Below, piece after piece: positions 11,401 through 19,640 of a stretch of 20,906 bases of DNA. Under the pieces are notes generated by a model. It made no database searches, was not told the DNA's origin, and saw only the letters and a list, made by a program, of their open reading frames with translations. A program made the position numbers and the translations under genes. Position 1 is the stretch's first letter, and each line of letters starts with the position of its first letter. The stretch lies in assembly GCA_011763485.2 (NCBI GenBank), contig JAANSK020275713.1, positions 1 to 20,906 on the forward strand, given 5' to 3'. The stretch comes from Isoetes engelmannii. Taxonomy: Eukaryota; Streptophyta; Lycopodiopsida; Isoetales; Isoetaceae.

Positions 11401-14058
11401 TTTTGAAAGCCATGTATAATGACACGTTAACCGAGTTCACAAACATTACAACGAATGCGGTGCTGGGAGAACACTTCTGTTGCACGCAGATTGTCTGGAT
11501 TCAACTACCTGCTAGTCCATCTCCAGTTTCTACCTTGGTATCAGGCCCAAGGTGGGATGGTCCATGGAGAACACAGGTTGGCTGGTCCATGGTCCCAGAA
11601 AGGTCCAAGTGCACTGTGACAAAAAGCTTGGGTGGTAGCTAGTAATATAGCGCAAGAGAGGTCCTTGGCTTGCTATTCATCTTCAGTTTTTAAGTTCAAA
11701 TATCTCGGGTTTTGACCTATAGCCTATAGCTTATTTGGTGGTTATTTGGGGCCAATTTTATATGAAGATAATCATGAAGCAAAGTCATATTGACACAAAC
11801 TTTTCTATTAAAGTAAGTTTAAATAAAATGAGTAATGAAGTGGATTTGTACCAAACATCATGCCAAAACTTTAGTTCCACTTTGGAAAGACTATTTCGCA
11901 ATCAGAAGTTCTTTGATGTAAGGCATCTGAGAGTCAATATATGTGGCTTTACAGCTAGTCAAGTGCATAAGGGTGTCATTCTTATGTATGCATGTATGTA
12001 AATATGTATACATGTATGTTAACGCGCCATTTGCCTTTTACTTACTAAATCTAATAAATGCAGGAAGCATGATGGCTATTCAGGCTGCCTTCCGAATCTT
12101 CAAGGGGTTGTTTCATGCTCCGGGTGATAAATTCTTGCAAAAATCAGATTCGGATATAACAGTTAGTGGACAAGTCATAGGATCTGCCAATGATTCAACA
12201 TTGCATGACACAATAAAAAACTTGTATCATCAGGTCTGTAAAGATATTAGCTCTTTTCCACGCATTTCCTATATATTTTTAACATCTTATTAAAGGCGTT
12301 AAAATGCATTTCAAAGGTGATGTTGTGGACATCATGCAGTTGCAGCAGAGAGACAATGAAATCAATATTCTTGTCTCGTTTATTCGAAAACGTGAAGCAG
12401 GGATATCTAAAGCTCATGTATCTACACAAGTAGAAGCACAGGATAGCTATAATGAGGGGACGACCCAGGACTTTTGCAGGGAGAGTGGATCTGTTACACC
12501 TTGCAGGAGTGGGTCCGTTAGTGGATTTGTTAGTCCCTCACTTTCTGTCAGGAGCAGTTTGATGGAATTCAGACCAAGTTTTACAAACGACAAAAAAGAG
12601 GCATTTAATTTGTATGTGTACATGTTTTAAAGCCTAATAACCGCCTCAACCTGTATTCTAAGTCATAGTATAAGTCAATCCTTTTTTTACTTTTCCATCT
12701 AAGCCTCATCGATGGGCATAACGCAATGGGTTTCTCAAATTAACTTTGCATTAACTCTTAGAGATGTCATAGCTGATTTATGAGGTTGGATGCTACATGC
12801 ATCAAGTCATGCAAAAATTCAGGGTGCAATCCGAGTTCTTGTGTACTTACAGTAGCAAGCATCTATATTCTTGCAGATATAGATACATGATACTCTATAA
12901 GATCATTGGATATTAGAACAAGTAGTTCAATTAATAACTTTACCTAAAATTTGGCATATAAAAAGGCAGTAGGGATTAATTGTAGATAAAGTCTGAGAAT
13001 CAAGTCTACAAAAATTCGGATCATAACCTTTGACAGATAGTTGCAAAACTCTGGCTTAATATTCAAGGTCTAATAATTTCAGATTTTGGAAAAATTATCC
13101 AAATGCTGATGCTATTGAAGAAAATAAGCTGCTTCTGAAAACCAAATATAATGAGGCCAAGTTGTTAGGAGAAGAGGCCAACAAGTCTAGAGAGGTAAAG
13201 AAACTGTATCTATTTATACTTATAAAATTTTGGCTAAGATTTTTTCCTACAGAAAATTAATGGACTTAAAGTACGAATTGAAAAGCATCGCGTTGAAAAT
13301 GCCCTAGAAGATTTAGTCAGAGGGACGGACACAAGTACCATTCCCGACCCTGAGGAAGACAAGCTAATTATGCTTATAGAGAAGGAGAAGGTACGAATAA
13401 TGACAAAACAACTTTGGGTATTATCGAGCTTAATATTTTCTGAATGCAGAAAGTATATAAAGAGGGGTTTACTAGACTACGTGACTTGAAGAGAGAGATA
13501 GAAAACCTTCAACTATTACTTGAACAGGGTCGTACCAGGGTGCAGGCAAGAAAGAATGATTACCTTATTCACTGGCCTCCTGCAATTTGGCTTTTGTATT
13601 GACTGTGGTTATATGGCAGGCTGATTTTGAGCAATGGTTCAGTGTTGTGTCTAGGACTTCATCTTGCCAATCACCAATGTTTTCATCTCGTGCTAGTTCA
13701 GTAGAGACCTACTCTAGTCCTTCTCCACAAGCAGATAGAATGAAACATTCGAATATCATTTCAAAGTTTCAAGATGCCAATGAATCAGTAGGCATAGAGA
13801 CCTATGTTTCAAACAAACTCATGGCAGGTGGTATTTTCTATGGGTCTTACCCACTGAAGTTAACTGGTTCTCTTTTTCTTAAGTTATGGTGGTATTTCAG
13901 GTGGAAATGCTTCTAATATTCATGCACACAAAAATCAAATGTCCTTTCAGGAGTCACCTACATCATTGACTGGGAATGCAAGCACGGATGCTGATATTTT
14001 AGCTTTCTATAAAGCTAGGTCCAATATAATGCAGACGCATATAGGAAGTTGTGGGTGA
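5775..14058 (+). CDS. KIF6-like: Kinesin-9 family motor, KIF6 (kinesin-9B) type, 16 exons
   Basis: This is a plus-end-directed type microtubule motor of the axoneme-linked kinesin-9 family. My exon model is 5775-6005, 6191-6463, 6547-6611, 6692-6908, 6999-7049, 7543-7656, 8258-8353, 8427-8498, 10181-10313, 12064-12233, 12340-12611, 13083-13194, 13253-13390, 13450-13545, 13620-13827 and 13901-14058. All phases agree and the total is 2406 nt, giving 801 residues, close to animal KIF6 (about 810). The start has A at -3, G at +4 and an in-frame stop at 5748-5750. Motor landmarks are the P-loop GQTGSGKT (94-101), switch I NMASSRSH (214-221) and switch II DLAGSE (247-252). KIF6-type signatures are GGAERY..RGIIPR, YINLSLHFLEQ, QRDNEINILV (477-486) and the C-terminal TDADILAFYKAR (778-789). 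The exact acceptor of exon 11 and the donor of exon 14 are the least certain joints. The species role (sperm flagellum) is inferred from the family. Confidence 0.93.
8759..8774. repeat. Left target site duplication of the intronic LINE
   Basis: The 16 bases catagacgttaatata are repeated exactly at 10090-10105. The two copies bracket a sequence whose left part encodes a LINE reverse-transcriptase tail, as expected for target-primed insertion. Confidence 0.9.
8775..10089 (+). mobile_element. 5'-truncated LINE (non-LTR retrotransposon) in kinesin intron 8
   Basis: This 1315-bp insertion lies in the same direction as the kinesin. It starts inside the C-terminal part of ORF2, with LYFCNTLVRPAALYGVLMWG (codons from 8787) and EWAQVERLQIYFLSK. 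It continues with QLDAAFQLVSFLHKVHQLGS in another frame from about 8965, then LRVSFHQLEIEAGRASRP and a zinc-knuckle-like CRFCQ...ITCPVYYEI around 9450-9600. The frame changes several times and stops occur (for example near 9389 and 9549), and the histidine expected in the EEHF motif is lost, so ORF2 is dead. About 390 bp of 3' UTR follows, with no obvious poly(A) tail. Removing it and one duplication copy would leave a normal 351-bp intron. Confidence 0.88.
10090..10105. repeat. Right target site duplication of the intronic LINE
   Basis: An exact copy of 8759-8774. It sits 75 bp before the acceptor of kinesin exon 9 (ataactgcag, 10171-10180), so the insertion spared the splice site. Confidence 0.9.
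10314..12063 (+). other. Kinesin intron 9, unusually long, content unidentified
   Basis: At 1750 bp this is the longest intron in the gene. It has a gtatat donor and an aatgcag acceptor. It holds short open frames (for example 11388-11642 and 11735-12001) with no recognised motif and no similarity to KIF6 tails, so I do not count them as exons. A more G/C-rich patch at about 11510-11640, with two ggtccatgg blocks, contrasts with its flanks and may be an insertion. A short (ATGT)-like run lies at 11983-12020. I found no clear insertion boundaries. Confidence 0.5.
13546..13619 (+). other. Kinesin intron 14, probable GC-AG intron
   Basis: Exon 14 coding that best fits the family ends in GRTRVQ, and the next exon starts ADFEQW. 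This matches the animal KIF6 pattern VKLQ-KEFEVW. The join requires the donor CAG/gcaaga, a classic GC-type donor, with the acceptor atatggcag. The alternative GT donor six bases earlier (agg/gtgcag) also keeps the frame but drops two residues. I prefer the GC donor on homology and on its match to the donor consensus. Confidence 0.65.
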
Positions 14059-14740
14059 CCACTGATCATTTTGCAATGGCTCAGGCAAAGTTGGTGCTGC
14101 ATTATTAGCAATCATTGTGCCAAAGGAAGTGTGCTTATCTATTGTAAATCAAGGAACGGAACCTCCTGAAGTAAAAGCGCATTAAAACAAGAGAGAAGTT
14201 GGTTGAATGGGAACATTTTGATGACTGAGGTATATTTTTGTTCATCCCTTGTACAGTTTGCTATGTAGATTTTGTTAAAGTAGTATTATTAGAACTTAAT
14301 GTCCTTGAAGAATGGGATGGAAAGAACTCTCATTCGTATAGCATTCGAAGATAAGAGATGACATATGTTGAATCCATTGAAATTGTGATAACATTATGTG
14401 TGTCCTATACTTCAGTCTTGAAAATTTTCCAATAGGTGTTTTGAAGTTTCATATTCATAACAGTTGTACCATGACTAAAGCCTCGCTTTTGTCAAGGGCA
14501 ATAAGCGCATTCCCTTGCAAAAGCTCGTATAAATCATGCCATATTAAAATAATGAAAGTTAGAGCTTGGCATGTGTGGCCGTGTTGTAAATGGAATCCAA
14601 TTCTAGCACAAAATGTTTATCCTTTCTTATGGATTTTTTTGTTTTATTTCTTGCAAAAGTATTTGTTGTCTACTTTATATTGAATTACTTCTTTGGGAGG
14701 TGATGCATTGATTTGATCATCTTGATGATAGTCAACATAG
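14059..14740 (+). other. Kinesin 3' UTR and downstream spacer
   Basis: The kinesin stop is tga at 14056-14058. The following sequence is A/T-rich with no canonical AATAAA found close by. Loosely plant-like end signals include ttgtaaatc near 14140 and ttttgttcatccc near 14237. A short open frame (14396-14683) has no recognised features and is left uncalled. Confidence 0.45.
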
Positions 14741-15013
14741 ATGCGTCATCGCAGCCCTCAGCATAAAGGCCATACAAGATCATTAACTTGGAAAAGAGGA
14801 GCGGCTGCTGGCGATGTTGGTCAATTTGATAATGCTCTTGCACTTAGTCAGTTCGACCAAACTAGATATCATGAAGATTCTGAAACTGGGACGGACAAAA
14901 TTTACAAAGAATGGAATTTGTCATACGGTGCATGCTCCAATTTTAGCATGTTCCTATCGTGCAAATTCACGTTGGCGCGTGTTTCAGAACATTATAGAGC
15001 AGTTAGAATTTAA
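14741..15013 (+). CDS. Unrecognised 90-codon ORF
   Basis: ATG at 14741 opens MRHRSPQHKGHTRSLTWKRG and continues through ALALSQFDQTRYHEDSETGT to a stop at 15011-15013. The amino acid mix is protein-like for the first 65 codons. An overlapping frame (14814-15056) is also open at the end, which weakens the case. It lies 680 bp downstream of the kinesin and directly before the repeat array. It could be a fragment of a repeat or of a host gene captured there. No function is proposed. Confidence 0.22.
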   Translation: MRHRSPQHKGHTRSLTWKRGAAAGDVGQFDNALALSQFDQTRYHEDSETGTDKIYKEWNLSYGACSNFSMFLSCKFTLARVSEHYRAVRI

Positions 15014-15139
15014 ATTGGGCCCAAGGTGCTTATCCATGTTGCTATTCAAGGTCTGAGGTGCTTGCGCACATGTCTTTACTAAAAGATACTTTTGAAGACT
15101 TGCTATTTTGGACTCGAGGTGCTTATTCTTGGGTCTTTA

Positions 15140-15152
15140 GAATATTCTAGAA
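15140..15152. promoter_or_regulatory. Perfect three-pentamer heat-shock-element match
   Basis: GAAtaTTCtaGAA fits the HSF consensus nGAAnnTTCnnGAAn. It is a motif match only; binding is not shown, and the motif arises from the repeat unit itself. Confidence 0.35.
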
Positions 15153-15393
15153 CATTTTAGAACATTATATTTTGATTGTTTATAACTTTTTCAAATAACT
15201 TTTTATTTTTGGAATAACCTGGGAGCATCTAGAACATTGTAGAAATTCTAAAACATTCTATTTTGACTCTTCTCAAAAATTTTAAATAAAAAACTTGCTA
15301 TTTCTAGACTAAGATGCTTAGGCATGAGCATCTATAACATTTTAGAACATTTGAAAACATTCTATATTGACTGCCCAGAATCGCACTAGGTAC

Positions 15394-15550
15394 TGTTGGG
15401 GGTTAAATCCCAACAGATGCAATATTACGGTGGTGGGGGCAGGGCCCAACCGAGCAATGTAGTTTGGTGTGTGGTGACACGTCCAGTTGCATGTTGCCTA
15501 GTGACGTGACGTTAGAACTACTATCTATCTCTATCTATTAAAAGAAATAG
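15394..15550. mobile_element. Possible LTR terminus fossil inside the repeat array
   Basis: Sequence unlike the array begins with TGTTGGG (15394-15400), paired with CCCAACA at 15409-15415. This is a short inverted repeat of the kind that begins many plant LTRs. The block is richer in G/C, has a short ctat run at about 15520-15540, and the array resumes near 15555. No internal region, primer site or second LTR was found, so this would be a fragment. The family is unassigned and the extent is approximate. Confidence 0.3.
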
Positions 15551-15699
15551 AAAAAAAATTCTATTTTTAGACTGAGATGCTTATCCATGAGCATCTAGAA
15601 CATTCTATTTTGACTCTTCTCAAAATGAAAAAAACAAAACTCTGCATTAGACTGAGCTGCTTACTCACAAGCATCTCGAATATTGTAGAACATGCTAAC

Positions 15700-16085
15700 A
15701 TGGTAAAAACTAGTGGCTATTCTTCGCCATTTGGCTAAATTTTGAGCTTGACCATTAGGGTTTTGGTGATTTTTAATTGGATAAAAATATCAAAAAATAA
15801 AGAACTTTAGTCAAACATAGATGAGATGCTTCAAATTTTTTGAAATATTTGCAAATGTATCTACAAACTTCCAAGGTATTTTTCTTGCTTTAGAGAGGTT
15901 TTACTAGTTTTAGTTCAACTTTTACAAAATTTCTAATAAAACTCCAAAATTCTTATAAGTATGGCTAAAGTTTTGCTTGTTCATGTTAGAAACTTTAGCC
16001 AAAGTGTAGTTAGATATTAGAAGAATTCTATGCAAGTATAGCCAAACCAAGTTCATGGTTTAAAATTAAAAAATTCTTACTTTAT
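15700..16085. other. A/T-rich interruption of the array with a 12-bp hairpin
   Basis: This stretch lacks the ctagaacatt units. It contains tggctaaagttt at 15962-15973 and its exact reverse complement at 15990-16001, a 12-bp stem with a 16-nt loop. A related ggctaaattt lies near 15734. Such ggctaaa palindromes resemble small MITE-type DNA elements, but I found no bounded terminal repeats or target duplication. Confidence 0.4.
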
Positions 16086-16178
16086 ACCTAACATACTAAA
16101 ACATTTTATTTTGATTTTTCTCAAAATTCTTAAAGAGGTTTCTATTTTAAGACTAAGATGGTTACCCACGAGTATGTA

Positions 16179-16359
16179 GAATATTCTAGAACTTTCCATA
16201 ACATTATAGAACTTTCTAGAACTATCTAGAACATTCCAAGATATTATATTTTGACTCTTCACAAAATTTCAAAAACGGGACTTTCTATTTTTAAATTGAG
16301 GTGCTTAACCACGATCATCTACAATGTTCTAAAACTATCTAGAACATTCTAGAACTTTC
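16179..16359. promoter_or_regulatory. Cluster of heat-shock-element-like sites
   Basis: 16179-16196 reads GAAtaTTCtaGAActTTC, four perfect alternating pentamers. 16209-16236 has six pentamers with one mismatch. 16342-16359 reads GAAcaTTCtaGAActTTC, again four perfect. All lie within the degenerate array. The nearest downstream promoter-like site is the TATA box at 16738. HSF binding is a possibility, not a demonstrated function. Confidence 0.35.
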
Positions 16360-16615
16360 TATAACATTCTAAATCAACATTATATTTAGAGTCCAAGAAA
16401 AATTACAAAAAGAAGTTTTTTATTTTTAGATTGAGGTGCTTACCCATGAGCATCTAGAACAATCTAGAATATTTGCAAACTTTCTAGACATTCCAAAACG
16501 TTCTGCAATACCCTAGCGATATAATGGGCCATCAGCATTCGAGGTAACCTAAGAAATTAGTATTATTGGACTAAAAAGTGAAAAATCCCCTGTAAATGAA
16601 TGGACGAGATGAGCT

Positions 16616-16699
16616 ACCAGATCCGACGGCTCAGATCGCACGAGCGAGATGGGTCACCATGAAGCTTTTAGAAGCCACCAGATCCGATGGCTCAGATCG
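16616..16699. repeat. Direct repeat accagatccgacggctcaga, 61-bp spacing
   Basis: Bases 16616-16638 and 16677-16699 match with one difference (gacgg against gatgg). They stand 40-120 bp upstream of a TATA box, so they could be promoter elements. Similar atccgacggctcagat blocks are common in plant repeats, so a mobile-element origin is equally possible. Confidence 0.7.
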
Positions 16700-16737
16700 A
16701 CCTGAACAAGATGGCTGGCAGAGATTAGGTGGCTGAG

Positions 16738-16746
16738 TATATATAA
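16738..16746 (+). promoter_or_regulatory. TATA box of a second candidate promoter
   Basis: The bases tatatataa are followed by a leader with pyrimidine-rich tracts (16826-16860) and an ATG at 16876 in strong context (gccATGG). That ATG opens only 25 codons (16876-16953, METALFRRADGHTSIAKSRN...). The promoter may belong to the decayed transposon downstream, to an old LTR, or to a lost gene. No product is recognised. Confidence 0.35.
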
Positions 16747-16953
16747 GTGGGTGGATATTATGGTTTCCCCGGCGGCCCCACGAGGAGTAATTATATTACA
16801 ACATATATAATCTTATTACATTTGTTATTCTTTTTTTTATTTTCCCCTTTCTACATTTTCCAGTCGTTATCAGCCATGGAAACGGCTCTTTTCAGGCGGG
16901 CAGATGGCCACACTTCAATCGCCAAATCGCGCAACACAAATCGCACGACATAG

Positions 16954-17375
16954 AATTTCTTCAATATCACAGATCGATTTTGTGCCGAAATTCTTCAATC
17001 GCACAGATCTCGCGATATCGAACAGAAATCTTGTGGTGCCATAACGTACAGCAATGCACCCATCTGTACCCATTCCAGTTGGTTCCAGCCGTCTCAATCA
17101 GTCAAGAATCTGCCTAAAAGAAGATCTAGATGTATCCAATCCAGTTGTTTCGATCTGGAAAGAATCTGTGATATCAAGGCGCGGCAACAAATAATCGAAC
17201 GAATGGAACCAAAAAATTACAGACACATGCATGCATCTACATGTATAAATAGCAAATAGAATTGTGAGTACCAATTGTGTAATCCCATTTGCTGAGGCGC
17301 TGTTACAATTGTGTTTTAGCTACCTTTAAAGGATTCATAGGCTAGAAACAAAAATAAATATTAAAAGCCATTGGG
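16954..17375. other. Spacer before the transposase, no gene seen
   Basis: Contains a diverged short repeat (aatttcttcaat...cacagatc near 16954-16975 and again near 16988-17009). It may be the 5' non-coding part of the transposon that follows, since the first transposase-like codons appear only near 17376. Terminal inverted repeats were not identified. Confidence 0.35.
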
Positions 17376-19045
17376 GATCCTGGTAGCAGATGGTGGAAAC
17401 TCTTCAAACAAAGGCACCCTGAGGTCTCCCTTAGAACCACATAGACATTAGATCTGGCCTGGGCCCGTGCAATGACACAAGAAAACTTGGATAACTTCTA
17501 TGCTGGCCTTAAGCAAATCTATAATTAATTCAAGTTTCTCCAATCCAAATATGGAATGATGAGACTAGCATCCAGACTAGGAAGGTAAAGGGAACGAAGA
17601 TCATAGGCAGGAAAGGAGAAAGTAGGATCAATGGGGTTGTCATGAATAGCAGGGAGTGTGTAACAATACTGGTATGTGTTAATGCAGAAGGGTTTAGGAT
17701 ATCCAACATGTACATATTCAAGGGTACGCGAATGACGCAAGATAACATTGGCAGATGTGAGGAGGGGGCAATCCAAGTTGTTCAACCTTCGGCATGGATG
17801 ACTACAAAACTGTTCAAGTAGGTGGAGTATCTCCAACACATCTGGTATTACTGGATGGATACGGTAGCCATGTGGAGCTAGAAGTGATTCTGGAAGCTAA
17901 GGAGAAGGGCATCCACTTTGCCTTGTTGCCAGCACAGATATCCCATGGATTGCAGCCTTTAGATGTATCATGCTTTGCTTTATTTGAAGCCTCCTTTAAG
18001 AGGTTGAGGTATGCTTACATGGTTAGCAAGGGTAGGACAGAGCAAAAAAGGGAGGATATAGCAGAGCTGATATCCCGGTCAATTGAAGAAGTAACACCTA
18101 TGAACATCAAGACATGTTTCAATGCAACAGGTATATGGCCTTTTAACACTAAGACAATTAAGCCAAGTCTGGAAGCCACTAGGTTCGGTCGGGTGCCCGT
18201 GGAGGAGGTTTTAGACATGTTTGAGACTGATGAAGAAAACAAATATGAGGTTGAGGAGTTAGAACAATTCAACATGGATTATATGCAGCAATTGTGGGAG
18301 GCACAGCTGGCCACGCCAGATGTCGATGCACATCATGTTGTCCAGCAGCCCACTGATGGCGACATAAGTGCACATATGATGATGAAGAGGTTGCAACCAA
18401 TGTTGTGAGTGCATCCATATCTGGAGCTCTAGAAGAGGGTAATCTACAGGACCATGACGACCAAACAGGTGATCATATCCATGCATCAAGGCCATGTGTG
18501 CTGCTACGTCCTTCCAGTACACAATCCCAAGCAGGCCTGCTAAAAGGCCACTCAGCCATGTGTACAGCTATACCAATCCATCAGGGCAAGGAAGTAGAGT
18601 TTTGCACCAGATCTCGGAGGCAGGGTGCGCATCTCTAGTGATGGCTTCTGTCAGGCTCTGGTAGCTGAGAAGGCTAGGGGGCTGGAGGGCGAGAAATTAA
18701 GAAATGAGTAGGTTGCATACAAGAAAGTCAAGACTGCTAGAAGGAAAGAGGAAAGCGCAGAGGCTACCATAAGAGTCCAAAAAATAGAGAGGATAGGGAG
18801 AATACGAAAAAGCATATGATGCCTTTGAGGCAAGTACAGCTAGGCTTAGGGCTTTCATGTACCCTAGAGGTGTGTCCAGGGTTGCGTCAATCTTCAGTTA
18901 CCAGACAGGACTCGGTGAGGAGGCTAGGAGCAAGAGGTTGGAGTTCAGAAACAGGATGAGAATGAGGCAAGGGCTGGACCCAATTGGGGTCCAATTGCTC
19001 AAACTAATAGGGTGGACCATAAACATCTGCATGGTTGTGCATTGA
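17376..19045 (+). mobile_element. Decayed pogo/Tigger-type DNA transposon (DDE_1 transposase)
   Basis: Homology-like translation is spread over several plus-strand frames. It starts with SRWWKLFKQRHPEVSLRT (from about 17388), followed after a tag stop by a segment ending MTQENLDNFYAGLKQIYN and a taa stop near 17526. The frame then changes near 17540 into SPIQIWNDETS. The catalytic core follows, then a charged C-terminal region (QALVAEKARGLEGEKLRN, then AYKKVKTARRKEESAE) and a last segment, EYEKAYDAFEASTARLRAF to about 19045. At least two stops and three or four frame changes make it non-autonomous. The family is Tc1/mariner superfamily, pogo branch. Ends and TA target duplication were not found. 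Confidence 0.8.
17552..18408 (+). pseudogene. Transposase catalytic core (DDE_1-like), frameshifted
   Basis: The first acidic residue lies in WNDETS (17552-17569), in a frame running to a tag at 17819 and including GTKIIGRKGE and IQVVQPSAWMTTKLFK. The frame then changes and about ten residues seem lost. The 204-codon frame 17794-18408 carries the second acidic residue in LVLLDGYGSH and the third in LQPLDVSCF, followed by CFNATGIWPFN. All three metal-binding acids of the DDD triad are still present, but in two frames. Deletion around 17819 is the likely cause. The enzyme would have cut and joined transposon ends; it is not expected to work now. Confidence 0.8.
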
Positions 19046-19640
19046 CTACCCCAAATGTGAGTGATACTGTGGTTGCACCAGATAGTGATGAAGATGTTAA
19101 GGTCATATGTAGCCTGGACGATACTCACATCTGCTCGGGTGATGTTGGTGGCATTCAGGATGTCAGCATAGAAGGCTTCCTCCCTCTGGTCAGACCTGTG
19201 GCAAATCCCATCAGCACAGTTAGGTCACCAATGAAGATATGGGACCTTGCCAACAAAGGGTGGGAGACAAAGATGCATGCTGATATTGCCCATGGGCATT
19301 ACACAAAGATGGGTCAATTATGCTACAACAAACACTGGACCCACACATGATCATGATCATGATCAGGCCATAGACAAGGCCAGAATAATTTGAGAAATGG
19401 TTGAGATAGGGGTAGACAAGGATTTAATTTCTAGGGCCAGAGGAATTGATGTGGACTTCGCAAAGACCTGGAGGGCAGACATAGCTCATTGCACACAGCC
19501 AACATCTAGGTTTGATGAGGGCATGACATTTACTTTTGATGTATGTCTAGTATTCAGCCCTTTGTTGAGCATTGTGGTGTAGTGCAGACATGCTAACCTT
19601 GACTAAAGATAGTGATGAAACCATAGACAACTGAACACAC
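19046..19640 (+). other. Downstream of transposase, short unrecognised frames
   Basis: A plus-strand frame (about 19012-19350) with DSDEDVKVICSLDDTH and KIWDLANKGWETKMHADIAH looks protein-like, and a second follows at 19397-19582. Neither is recognised. They may be 3' parts of the transposon or a passenger fragment. A short atcatg run lies near 19346-19366. Confidence 0.3.

Larger units (their letters stand above)
10181..14058 (+). other. Kinesin tail exons 9-16 (residues 374-801)
   Basis: Exons 9 and 10 continue the neck with a stretch resembling the animal KIF6 LTEAELLQLE region (here PLTDMEIASLQNQVKNYI). Exon 11 opens with LQQRDNEINILV and ends in a Ser-rich linker. Exons 12-14 form charged coiled coil (IEENKLLLKTKYNEAKLLGE, then KINGLKVRIEKH, then LRDLKREIENLQLLLEQG), a likely dimer or cargo region. 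Exon 15 starts ADFEQWFS, then is Ser-rich. Exon 16 ends with TDADILAFYKARSNI, the most conserved tail motif of KIF6 proteins. An alternative in-exon acceptor (tttcag near 13950) could shorten exon 16. Confidence 0.88.
15033..16510. repeat. Degenerate A/T-rich repeat array with ctagaacatt motifs
   Basis: A diverged unit recurs roughly nine times. It consists of a gaggtgcttacccatgagca-like block, then runs of tctagaacattctagaac, then attctattttgactcttctc and an A-rich tract leading to ctatttttagact. Clear starts lie near 15112, 15305, 15571, 15640, 16150, 16297 and 16431. Copies are far from identical, so the array is old. It is interrupted at about 15394-15550 and 15700-16085 by other sequence. 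No gene is seen in it. Confidence 0.8.

Noticed and set aside
11388-12001. Open frames in kinesin intron 9 as extra exons
   Set aside because: Exons 9 and 10 join in phase without them and no KIF6 tail motif is missing between these exons.
15033-16510. Repeat array considered as a CRISPR array
   Set aside because: Units are diverged, A/T-rich and variable in length, without constant repeats and unique spacers. The genome is eukaryotic.
17525-17839. 104-codon minus-strand frame opposite the transposase
   Set aside because: It is the shadow of the plus-strand transposase segment that contains WNDETS and GTKIIGRKGE.
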